The position numbers and the translations under genes are program-made. A DNA stretch of 5,730 nucleotides from Acetobacterium sp. (lineage in GTDB: Bacteria > Bacillota > Clostridia > Eubacteriales > Eubacteriaceae), in assembly GCA_022013395.1 (NCBI GenBank), contig JAKLQL010000231.1, positions 1 through 5,730 on the forward strand, in the 5' to 3' direction. Shown piece by piece: positions 1-5,730 of the stretch (the first letter of the stretch is position 1; every line of letters begins with the position of its first letter). A model generated the notes under the pieces. The model was not told where the DNA came from. It worked only from the letters and a program-made list of their open reading frames with translations, and did no database searches.

Positions 1-1
1 G

Positions 2-754
2 ATCAACCACCATATGCTGGCTGACGATGCTGAGAAAGGCCGGGCGATTCTGGAAAATACCGTGAAGCTGTGCCGACGAATCCAGACTGAAAGCGATGAC
101 CGGTTTCTGGTTCGGGACGCAATGTCGATGGAAGCTACCAGTTATCTGATGCTCAATCAGCCGTCTCAGGTTATGGCGCTAGTGGGTGAAACCGTTCACC
201 CCTTCCCCACCGATACCGAAATGCTGGCCATGGCTTATCAGATGACCGGTAATCTGGATAAAGCCAAACAGGTACTACAGATTAGCATGTATCAGCATCT
301 GCTGTTTCTGGTTTCCACAGCTTCCGCTTATCTGATGCTGAATGCCGGTGATCTCGAACGGGTTGAAATAATTCTGACCCGTACCCTGGGCGTCGCCGAA
401 CTCTATGATCTTGATGCCCTACACCCCAACACCATGGCCCAGGTTTATTGTGCCGCCGCTCAGGTCTATGCTATCCACGAGGATGCCGACATCGCGCTTG
501 CTTATCTGGCCGATTATACCCGGGTCTGCGTTTCCGACTTTTTCCCCTACACCCTCCACGGCGACGGCTATTTTGATGCCATCCAGCCCTGGTTTGAGGA
601 TTTTGATCTGGGGGTCGGGGCGCCTCGCAGCGAGGAAGTCATCAAGCAAAGCATGCTGGACGTACTGCTGACCAACCCTCAGTTTGACTTTATTAAAGCG
701 GATCACCGCTTTGACAATCTGGTTAAGCAATTGAAAGAACATTTGACTATTTAA
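2..754 (+). CDS. TPR-like helical-repeat protein, C-terminal part; probable XRE-family transcriptional regulator (5' end outside window)
   Basis: The reading frame is open from base 2 and reaches TAA at 752-754, giving 250 visible residues. The ATG at 14 has no Shine-Dalgarno site in the few bases before it, so it is probably an internal methionine and the gene starts upstream. The visible part is alpha-helical with TPR-like repeats at about residues 72-98 (LAMAYQMTGNLDKAKQVL), 105-131 (ASAYLMLNAGDLERVEIIL) and 147-174 (AQVYAIHEDADIALAYL). There is no membrane segment or signal peptide. In Firmicutes, repeats of this kind often form the C-terminal half of XRE-type helix-turn-helix regulators, where they sense a peptide or partner protein. 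The DNA-binding half is not in the window, so the regulator role is inferred. The next gene begins 17 nt downstream on the same strand, suggesting co-transcription. A non-regulatory TPR protein remains possible. Confidence 0.7.
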   Translation: MNHHMLADDAEKGRAILENTVKLCRRIQTESDDRFLVRDAMSMEATSYLMLNQPSQVMALVGETVHPFPTDTEMLAMAYQMTGNLDKAKQVLQISMYQHLLFLVSTASAYLMLNAGDLERVEIILTRTLGVAELYDLDALHPNTMAQVYCAAAQVYAIHEDADIALAYLADYTRVCVSDFFPYTLHGDGYFDAIQPWFEDFDLGVGAPRSEEVIKQSMLDVLLTNPQFDFIKADHRFDNLVKQLKEHLTI

Positions 755-758
755 CTAC

Positions 759-764
759 AAGGAG
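759..764 (+). promoter_or_regulatory. Shine-Dalgarno site of the CPBP protease gene
   Basis: AAGGAG lies 7 nt before the ATG at 772 and supports that start. It sits in the 17-nt gap after the upstream stop, where there is no room for a separate promoter. Confidence 0.85.
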
Positions 765-771
765 ACAATTA

Positions 772-1647
772 ATGAAACGATTAGCAATATTTTTAGGATT
801 AACTTTTTTTCTGACCTGGACCCTGGAATTCGCACTGATGGCCAATGGTGGGCTGTCAAACAGTTACGCAATCTTTGTCCTTTCGGCAGTGATGTTGATG
901 CCAGCGATTTCAGTGGTGGCCACCCGACTGATCACCCGGGAAGGGTTTAAGGACTTTGGTCTCAAGCCGCATTTCAAAGGCAATGTCCGGTTTTATTTGA
1001 TAGCCTGGTTTGGGCCGGCCCTGCTAATTGCTTTGGGAGCCTTGATTTATTTTCTGCTATTTCCCAGTCAGTTTGACCCCACCATGAGTCAGATGGCCGG
1101 CATTTATGCGGCTCAAGGTGTATCCCTGCCGGAAGGAAGCCTGTTTACCATCTTCATCACTCAGCTGGCATTTGGCATTTTTTTAGGCCCGCTGCTGAAC
1201 ATCATTACCACCTCCGGTGAAGAAATCGGCTGGCGGGGTTATCTGCTGCCTAAGCTGATGAAAATATACAGCCCCCGGGTTTCGATTGTCATTTCCGGGA
1301 TCATCTGGGGTTTATGGCATGCCCCGATCATTGCCATGGGTCATAATTATGGAATTGGGTATCCCACCGCTCCCTGGGGCGGGATTCTGGCGATGGTTCT
1401 CTTTTGTTTATTTATTGGCTCCTTTTTCTCATTGCTGGCGATCCGCACCAAAAGCTTTTTGCCGGCTTCAATCGCCCATGGTTCCCTGAACGGATTCGCC
1501 GCTATTTCGATCTGGTTTACCCTAGGAACCCCCAGCCCCTTCATCGGTCCTCTGCCTACCGGGATCATCGGTGGTATCGGGCTGATCGTTGTTGGTGCCA
1601 TTTGTTTTGTTCTGGTAGGGGGACAAAAACCTACTGAGCCGGAATAA
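772..1647 (+). CDS. CPBP family intramembrane glutamic endopeptidase (CAAX protease/Abi family)
   Basis: This is a 291-residue polytopic membrane protein with hydrophobic segments at about residues 4-24, 31-51, 74-97, 124-147, 165-182, 200-225 and 255-283. The three CPBP (PF02517) motifs are present: EExxxR as E150, E151 and R155 (EEIGWRG); the second motif as W179xxxH183 (WGLWHAP, with Trp where Phe is usual); and HxxxN as H236 and N240 (HGSLN). All predicted catalytic residues are therefore intact. Family members cleave substrates within the membrane. Characterised relatives include the eukaryotic CAAX endopeptidase Rce1 and bacterial proteins linked to bacteriocin immunity or peptide processing. 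The substrate here cannot be read from sequence. The start is set by a good Shine-Dalgarno site. The gene follows the TPR/XRE-like gene by 17 nt and is closed 6 nt after its stop by a strong terminator, so it is probably the last gene of its operon. Confidence 0.93.
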   Translation: MKRLAIFLGLTFFLTWTLEFALMANGGLSNSYAIFVLSAVMLMPAISVVATRLITREGFKDFGLKPHFKGNVRFYLIAWFGPALLIALGALIYFLLFPSQFDPTMSQMAGIYAAQGVSLPEGSLFTIFITQLAFGIFLGPLLNIITTSGEEIGWRGYLLPKLMKIYSPRVSIVISGIIWGLWHAPIIAMGHNYGIGYPTAPWGGILAMVLFCLFIGSFFSLLAIRTKSFLPASIAHGSLNGFAAISIWFTLGTPSPFIGPLPTGIIGGIGLIVVGAICFVLVGGQKPTEPE

Positions 1648-1653
1648 CGCATG

Positions 1654-1699
1654 AAGCCGTCGGTATCCCCATTATTTTCGAGGATACCGACGGCTTTTT
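1654..1699 (+). terminator. Rho-independent terminator of the regulator/protease operon
   Basis: A perfect 15-bp inverted repeat (1654-1668, AAGCCGTCGGTATCC, pairing with 1682-1696) has a 13-nt loop and runs into a T-tract at 1695-1699. It begins 6 nt after the protease stop. On the - strand the same hairpin lies 39 nt past the ATPase stop and is preceded by an A-rich stretch, but it is followed by only two Ts. It may therefore also end the converging importer transcript, though less efficiently. No other hairpin is evident between the two genes. Confidence 0.92.
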
Positions 1700-1734
1700 A
1701 TTTTGGGTTTTTATTATTATTTCATCGACAGTAT

Positions 1735-2691
1735 TTAAAACTTCAGCCGGGATAAACAGCTTAGATCAAAGATACCAACGACTCGCCCGGCCGCATCTCG
1801 GACTCCAATCTGATTTACGCCATTTTCAAGGCAGATCCGGATACCCACGATTAGCGGCTCGGCTTCGGTCACCCAAAAACTCATATCTTTTTCCGAGACC
1901 TGACTGTTGGCGCTGCTATTAAAAGGACAAACCACCTGTTCAATCTTGACAATATCCAAGTAGGCTAAAAACCCCTTATTGCCGATAAAAGCTTCAGCAT
2001 AATGACTTTTGTTATGAAAAACAATCTCATCTCGGGTACCCACTTCCATGATTTCGCCATGGTTCATTACCACAATTTTAGTCCCCAATTTGATGGCTTC
2101 CTCAATGTCGTGGGTAACAAAGACAATGGTTTTATTCAGGGTTTGATAGATCCGGATGATTTCATCCTGGAGCTCCCCCCGGTTAATCTGGTCCACCGCC
2201 CCCAATGGTTCGTCCATCAAGATTATCTCCGGATCGGCGGCCAGTGCTCGGGCAGTACCCACCCGTTGTTTCTGACCACCGCTTAATTCGTTGGGGTATT
2301 TTGTCAGATAATTTTCTTCCAGCCCGACCAGTTGAATCAGCTCCCGGGCCCGTTTCTTTTTGAAGATCGCGCTGGTCTTTTGAAGATCCAGAGCATAGGT
2401 AATATTTTTTTCAATGGTCAGATGGGGGAACAGCCCCACCTGCTGAATCACATAACCAATGTTTCGTTTCAGGGTAATAGGGTTCCACTTCTTGATCGCT
2501 TTACCCTGAATCCGAATTTCTCCACTGTCTGGCTGAATCAAGCCGTTCATCATTTTTAACAGGGTAGTTTTCCCGCAGCCGGAAGGACCGATCAGCACCA
2601 CAAACTCCCCTTGATCAACAGTCAGGCTTAAATTTCGGATAATCGGTTTCTCTGCTTGGTAGTGTTGACTAACATCTCTGAATTCAATCAT
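1735..2691 (-). CDS. opuCA: Quaternary-amine (glycine betaine/choline/carnitine) ABC transporter ATP-binding protein with short CBS-like tail
   Basis: This 318-residue protein is the cytoplasmic ATPase of an OpuC/ProV-type osmoprotectant importer. The nucleotide-binding domain spans about residues 1-240: Walker A at 35-42 (GPSGCGKT), Q-loop Q83, signature LSGGQ at 136-140, Walker B ILMDEP at 157-162 with D160 and E161, D-loop D167 and switch His194. The D-loop reads GAVDQ rather than the usual GALDP. Residues about 245-315 resemble one CBS domain (VNQIGVRDAAGRVVGIFDL near the end). OpuCA proteins are usually near 380 residues with two CBS domains, so one appears to be missing. The gene is last in the operon, with its ATG 4 nt after the receptor's stop. 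No good Shine-Dalgarno site is close; the nearest purine run (AAAGG) is about 14 nt upstream, so translation probably depends on coupling to the receptor gene. Family assignment is firm; the exact substrate is not. Confidence 0.93.
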   Translation of the reverse strand: MIEFRDVSQHYQAEKPIIRNLSLTVDQGEFVVLIGPSGCGKTTLLKMMNGLIQPDSGEIRIQGKAIKKWNPITLKRNIGYVIQQVGLFPHLTIEKNITYALDLQKTSAIFKKKRARELIQLVGLEENYLTKYPNELSGGQKQRVGTARALAADPEIILMDEPLGAVDQINRGELQDEIIRIYQTLNKTIVFVTHDIEEAIKLGTKIVVMNHGEIMEVGTRDEIVFHNKSHYAEAFIGNKGFLAYLDIVKIEQVVCPFNSSANSQVSEKDMSFWVTEAEPLIVGIRICLENGVNQIGVRDAAGRVVGIFDLSCLSRLKF

Positions 2692-2695
2692 CGGC

Positions 2696-3580
2696 TTATA
2701 ACAGGCCTTTCGCTTTCAGGAATTCGGTCGCAACGTCACCGGCGTCCCGGTTTTCTTTTTCCACATAATAATTCATCTGCTGCATTTCCTCATCACTGAT
2801 CTGTCCCGCCAGCTTATTAAGAATCCCTTCCAGTTCGGGATACTTGTCCAGCGTTTCCTGTCGGATGACGGTGGCGGCCTGATAGGATGGAAAAAAGTTC
2901 TGATCGTCTTTTAACACCTTCAAATTATATTCGGCCAGCAACCCATCGGTGGAAAAGTTATTGATGACATCCACCTGGCCCTCGCCAATGGCCTTGTATT
3001 TCAGACCAATATCCAGCTCTTTAGTTTCCTTGAAATTAAAACCATAAGCAGTAACTAAACCGGGATACCCGTCTTCCCGTTCATAAAAATCATATTCCGA
3101 CCCCAGCACCAGACTGGCACTCTGGGCGGCCAGATCCGAGAAAGTATTAATCCCCATGTTGTCGGCCTTGGTTTTATCCATAGCTAGAGCATAGGTGTCA
3201 TTAAACCCATAGCGATCCAGCCATTTAAAGTTGTATTTTTCCAAATATTGACTTTTTACCCCTTCATAGAGGGCTGCCGGATCAGTAATCGGATCGTTTT
3301 TCAGCACAAATAGCCAGCCAGTTCCGGTATATTCCGGGTACATGTCGATTTCTCCGGCCTCCATGGCCGGCTGAATATTAGCGGTTCCTCCACCAATGCC
3401 CATTTTATACGCCACTTTAATCTCCGAGTTTGCTTCGATCAGCTGTCCCATCATTTCGGCAATGATATAGCTTTCCGCCATCGGTTTTGAAGCGATGACA
3501 ACCTTCTTTTCCCCAGTTTGACACCCCGCCGCCAGAAATATGATCATTACAATTAATACTAAACTGCTCAACTTTTTCAT
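2696..3580 (-). CDS. opuCC: Glycine betaine/choline/carnitine-type substrate-binding lipoprotein (ProX/OpuCC family)
   Basis: This 294-residue extracellular receptor is anchored as a lipoprotein. A Lys-rich start and hydrophobic stretch (residues 4-18) lead to the lipobox LAAGC with Cys20. The OpuAC-type binding domain covers about 26-292, with family landmarks K32, EIDMYPEYTGT (77-87), GFNDTYA (125-131), FYEREDG (165-171), STDG (210-213) and FFPSY (229-233). By residue spacing against Archaeoglobus fulgidus ProX, as I remember its structure, the ligand cage would be Y84, Y130, F209 and Y233, with D128 and R168 as further contacts. F209 stands where ProX has Tyr. The protein delivers a trimethylammonium-type solute to the permease. 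Its ATG overlaps the permease stop (ATGA), and AGGAGG lies 5 nt before it, inside the end of the permease gene. Choline, carnitine, glycine betaine or proline betaine cannot be told apart here. Confidence 0.93.
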   Translation of the reverse strand: MKKLSSLVLIVMIIFLAAGCQTGEKKVVIASKPMAESYIIAEMMGQLIEANSEIKVAYKMGIGGGTANIQPAMEAGEIDMYPEYTGTGWLFVLKNDPITDPAALYEGVKSQYLEKYNFKWLDRYGFNDTYALAMDKTKADNMGINTFSDLAAQSASLVLGSEYDFYEREDGYPGLVTAYGFNFKETKELDIGLKYKAIGEGQVDVINNFSTDGLLAEYNLKVLKDDQNFFPSYQAATVIRQETLDKYPELEGILNKLAGQISDEEMQQMNYYVEKENRDAGDVATEFLKAKGLL

Positions 3581-4218
3581 TTTGTCCTCCTCAGTAATCG
3601 TTTCTCAATTATTCCCAGAATTCCGTCGGCCACAAAGGCCAGCAACGCCACCAGCAAACTGCCGGCCACGGTCATCTCATCAAAATTAGTGGTAATTCCT
3701 CGCCAGATGGCCACTCCCAGCCCGCCGGCACCAATAAAGGAGGCGATCCCGGCCAGGGCAATGGTCATGACCACCATGTTGCGGAGCCCGGCGATGATCA
3801 TCGGCAGCGCCAGCGGAAACTGGATTTTTGACAGCAGCTGCCAAGTGGTGCTGCCCATTCCCACTGCTGCTTCGATGATCTGATTATCCACCTCGGTGAG
3901 CCCCACATAGGTGTTGCGGATCACCGGCAACAACCCATAAATCACTAGGGCGATGATCGCCGTGGTATTGCCGATACCAGTGATCGACACAAAAAAACCG
4001 AACATCGCAATAGAGGGAATAGTATACAAGATATTAGTAATGCCCAGCACCACACTGGCTGCTCGTTTTGATTTACAAATGAGAATGCCGGTGGTTATCC
4101 CCACCACGGTAATAATCATAATCGCGATCAGACTTAATAGAATATGCTGTACCAGCAGTTCAATAAAAAAATCACTTCGAGTCTGAAGCAATTCAACTAA
4201 ATTATTTATGAATTTCAT
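3577..4218 (-). CDS. opuCB: Quaternary-amine ABC transporter permease (OpuCB/OpuCD/ProW type)
   Basis: This is the membrane subunit of the importer, 213 residues from the chosen start. Hydrophobic segments lie at about 21-48, 54-79, 86-98, 141-164 and 184-205. The cytoplasmic coupling loop for the ATPase is an EAA motif beginning EAAVGMGSTTWQLL at residue 116. IPS (67-69) and IGAGGLG (162-168) are typical of this permease family. The frame could open at a TTG at 4245, but that codon has no ribosome-binding site. The ATG at 4218 has AGGAG 5 nt upstream and gives the usual N-terminus, so I chose it. It is the first gene of the operon, and its TGA overlaps the receptor ATG. Many OpuC operons carry two different permease genes; only one is present here, so the channel is probably a homodimer. 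OpuCB and OpuCD cannot be distinguished from sequence alone. Confidence 0.92.
   Translation of the reverse strand: MKFINNLVELLQTRSDFFIELLVQHILLSLIAIMIITVVGITTGILICKSKRAASVVLGITNILYTIPSIAMFGFFVSITGIGNTTAIIALVIYGLLPVIRNTYVGLTEVDNQIIEAAVGMGSTTWQLLSKIQFPLALPMIIAGLRNMVVMTIALAGIASFIGAGGLGVAIWRGITTNFDEMTVAGSLLVALLAFVADGILGIIEKRLLRRTK
3586..3591 (-). promoter_or_regulatory. Shine-Dalgarno site of the substrate-binding protein gene
   Basis: AGGAGG (reverse strand) lies 5 nt before the ATG at 3580 and encodes the two arginines near the permease C-terminus. It is the strongest ribosome-binding site in the operon and fits high receptor expression relative to the other subunits. Confidence 0.85.
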
Positions 4219-4223
4219 GGTCA

Positions 4224-4228
4224 CTCCT
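4224..4228 (-). promoter_or_regulatory. Shine-Dalgarno site deciding the permease start
   Basis: AGGAG (reverse strand) ends 5 nt before the ATG at 4218. It lies downstream of the alternative TTG at 4245, which makes the longer start unlikely. Confidence 0.8.
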
Positions 4229-4280
4229 ATCTCTTTTGATGACAACCGAATGTTTTGAAATTATTCAACACATACAAACA

Positions 4281-4302
4281 GTTAACTCATGTATGAGCTA
4301 AC
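4281..4302. promoter_or_regulatory. Near-perfect 22-bp palindrome, candidate operator of the importer operon
   Basis: Arms GTTAACTCAT (4281-4290) and ATGAGCTAAC (4293-4302) match as an inverted repeat at 9 of 10 positions around a GT spacer. The flanking A4280/T4303 also pair. The site lies 62 nt before the permease ATG. The short spacer and symmetry suggest a site for a dimeric repressor or activator. In - strand RNA the single mismatch becomes a G-U pair, so a 5'-leader hairpin is a weaker alternative. Possible promoter elements near it are poor: a -10-like GAATAAT (reverse strand, 4260-4266) downstream, or TATCAA (reverse strand, 4318-4323) with TTGCTT 18 nt before it upstream. I cannot choose between them. 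Confidence 0.5.
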
Positions 4303-4340
4303 TTTTCTACTGTTTCATTGATACCCTAAAAAAAACGGTT

Positions 4341-4370
4341 AAAGCAAAGGCCTCCACATAAGCAGAGGCC
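4341..4370 (-). terminator. Probable terminator of the GGDEF-EAL gene
   Basis: Read on the - strand, GGCCTC (4370-4365) pairs with GAGGCC (4354-4349) around a 10-nt loop, followed by TTTGCTTT. A further run of eight Ts on that strand lies at 4328-4335. The hairpin starts 26 nt after the stop at 4397. The stem is only 6 bp and the first T-run is interrupted, so efficiency may be moderate. It separates the cyclic-di-GMP gene from the importer operon. Confidence 0.7.
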
Positions 4371-4396
4371 ATTTTGTCGCTGTTCGTCTCGAACTG

Positions 4397-5730
4397 TCAC
4401 GGTTGGACCATCGATTCTTCATTTAGTAGCGCTGATCTGATTCCATCCTGCATTTTCTGCTCCATTGTTTCAGCCGTCATTGGCCGGCAACAATAATACC
4501 CTTGTACTTCGTCGCAGCCCTTAGACCTGAGAAATTGAAGCTGATCTTCCGTCTCTACCCCTTCAGCAACCACCCGAAGCCCCAGTTTATCTGCCAGATG
4601 GATCATCACCGCAATAATCGATTCGTCTTTGGGATTAACCCCAATTCCCCGAATAAAAGAATCATCGATTTTAATCCGATCCACTGGCAGGTCTTTTAAT
4701 CGACTCAACGAAGAAAACTCGGTACCGAAATCGTCGATACTGATACTCACTCCCAGGGCTTTTAACTGGTGAAGCGTCTGGATCACATCTTGTGATTCTT
4801 CCATAGCAATGGTTTCGGTGATTTCCAGCTCCAGATATTTAGGTTTCAGTCCGGTTTTTTTCAGGCAATTCTTCACTGTCGTTATCAACACTTCGGCACC
4901 AAACTGTTCCAGTGACAGATTCACCGCCACTGGTACTGGCTTAAATCCCCGATCCTGCCAGGCTTTGTTCTGGGCACAAGCCGTCATCAACACCCATTCG
5001 CCAATGCTGTTGATCAGGCCATTCTGCTCAGCAAAGGGAATAAATACCCCTGGCGCTACCACTCCCAGTTCCGGGTGGTTCCATCGAAGTAGTGCTTCAA
5101 TCCCAACGATTGAAAGATTATCGGTATCAACCTTGGGCTGATAATGGAGAAATAGCTCTTGTCTTTCCTGGGCCCGATACAGGCTGTTTGTCAGAATCAT
5201 TTTCTCCCGGACATCCTTTTTCATTACTTCGGAACAAAAGACTACCTGACCTTTGCCATTTTTTTTAGCATCATACATGGCCAGATCGGCATGTTTGATT
5301 AGGGCCTGGACGGTTTCTCCATCTTCCGGGTAAACCGCTATCCCGCCGCTTCCAGAAATATAAAATTCCTGTTCTCCCAGTTTTACCGGGCGATTAAAAA
5401 CTGACATCACTTGATTTGCGATATCGACCAGATCTTTCTTATGGTTCAAATTAGAAACCAGAATCAGAAATTCATCCCCACCAAACCGCGCCATCGAATC
5501 GCATTTTCGCAAACTGTCCGACAATCGTCTGCCGATCCGGTTCAGCAAATGATCCCCCCAGTCATGTCCCATAGTATCGTTGATTTCCTTAAATCCATCA
5601 ATGTCCACAAAGACTACGCCGAGATGGCTTCCGCTGGCCATCGCCTCATCAATGGACTTTTCCAGCCGCTCATGAAAGAGAATTCGGTTCGGTAGACCGG
5701 TAAGGGTGTCATAATAAGCCCGGTTGTGCA
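4397..5730 (-). CDS. GGDEF-EAL protein of cyclic-di-GMP metabolism, C-terminal part (5' end outside window)
   Basis: The frame stays open to the right edge, giving 443 visible residues. The ATG at 5641 is internal, because the upstream codons encode the standard GGDEF-domain opening (YYDTLTGLPNR). The GGDEF domain (about 5-165) has an intact GGDEF at 83-87 and an inhibitory I-site R74xxD77 five residues before it, as in active, product-inhibited diguanylate cyclases. The EAL domain (about 180-425) has EALLRW at 211-216. By spacing it keeps all expected metal and catalytic residues of c-di-GMP phosphodiesterases: E211, N270, E302, D332, D333, K353, E389 and Q409. Loop 6 reads DDFGTEFSSL, with Glu337 where Gly is normal. 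Synthesis of c-di-GMP from two GTP and hydrolysis to pGpG are therefore both possible. Any sensor (PAS, GAF or membrane region) would lie upstream. A terminator follows the stop. Confidence 0.94.
   Translation of the reverse strand, partial: HNRAYYDTLTGLPNRILFHERLEKSIDEAMASGSHLGVVFVDIDGFKEINDTMGHDWGDHLLNRIGRRLSDSLRKCDSMARFGGDEFLILVSNLNHKKDLVDIANQVMSVFNRPVKLGEQEFYISGSGGIAVYPEDGETVQALIKHADLAMYDAKKNGKGQVVFCSEVMKKDVREKMILTNSLYRAQERQELFLHYQPKVDTDNLSIVGIEALLRWNHPELGVVAPGVFIPFAEQNGLINSIGEWVLMTACAQNKAWQDRGFKPVPVAVNLSLEQFGAEVLITTVKNCLKKTGLKPKYLELEITETIAMEESQDVIQTLHQLKALGVSISIDDFGTEFSSLSRLKDLPVDRIKIDDSFIRGIGVNPKDESIIAVMIHLADKLGLRVVAEGVETEDQLQFLRSKGCDEVQGYYCCRPMTAETMEQKMQDGIRSALLNEESMVQP

Noticed and set aside
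419..742. Open frame of 107 codons on the - strand
   Set aside because: It is fully antisense to the TPR-like gene, and the sense frame has clear repeat and family character.
4219..4245. Longer permease starting at TTG 4245
   Set aside because: There is no Shine-Dalgarno site before the TTG. AGGAG sits 5 nt before the ATG at 4218, and the extra nine residues are not part of the usual permease N-terminus.
4255..4268. Small inverted repeat TTGAA-ATTA-TTCAA
   Set aside because: Arms of 5 bp in AT-rich sequence are expected by chance. It overlaps a possible -10 region but cannot be supported as a site on its own.
4809..5141. Open frame of 110 codons on the + strand
   Set aside because: It lies entirely opposite the conserved EAL/GGDEF coding sequence, has no recognisable domain and looks like a shadow frame. 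The same holds for the other short frames opposite or inside the genes.
5639..5641. ATG at 5641 as the start of the GGDEF-EAL protein
   Set aside because: The in-frame upstream codons encode the conserved start of the GGDEF domain (DTLTGLPNR), so this Met is internal and the gene is cut by the window edge.
1..5730. CRISPR array, tRNA/rRNA genes, insertion sequence, toxin-antitoxin or phage-defence system
   Set aside because: No direct-repeat array, tRNA cloverleaf, transposase, terminal inverted repeats or defence domain is visible. CPBP proteins are sometimes named Abi, but that name alone does not indicate phage defence.

Overview
The window suggests a Gram-positive, Clostridia-like anaerobe. 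The substrate-binding protein has a lipobox and is a lipoprotein, Shine-Dalgarno sites are strong (AAGGAG, AGGAGG), and intergenic regions are short with hairpin/T-tract terminators. A member of the Eubacterium/Acetobacterium group would fit, but that assignment is an impression from the proteins, not a proof.

Layout, left to right. (1) Positions 1-1699, + strand: the 3' part of a TPR-like helical-repeat protein, probably the C-terminal part of an XRE-type regulator whose start lies outside the window. It is followed 17 nt later by a CPBP-family intramembrane protease and then a strong Rho-independent terminator. (2) Positions 1735-4218, - strand: a compact three-gene quaternary-amine (glycine betaine/choline/carnitine type) ABC importer. 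Transcription order is permease, lipoprotein receptor, ATPase, with an ATGA overlap and then a 4-nt gap. (3) Positions 4219-4396: a 178-bp intergenic region holding a terminator for the gene upstream and a near-perfect 22-bp palindrome in front of the importer operon. (4) Positions 4397-5730, - strand: the C-terminal 443 residues of a GGDEF-EAL protein of cyclic-di-GMP metabolism, running off the right edge.

The importer genes work together: the lipoprotein captures a compatible solute, the permease (probably a homodimer, since only one permease gene is present) moves it, and the ATPase, with a shortened CBS-type regulatory tail, drives uptake. The GGDEF-EAL gene lies upstream on the same strand but is separated by a terminator, so it is probably an independent unit. 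The regulator/protease pair converges on the importer and shares the terminator region with it.

No stretch longer than 300 bp lacks a gene. I do not see convincing evidence for an undescribed system. The points most worth checking are the operator-like palindrome, the single-CBS ATPase tail, the Tyr-to-Phe change in the receptor's predicted aromatic cage, and the Gly-to-Glu change in loop 6 of the EAL domain.
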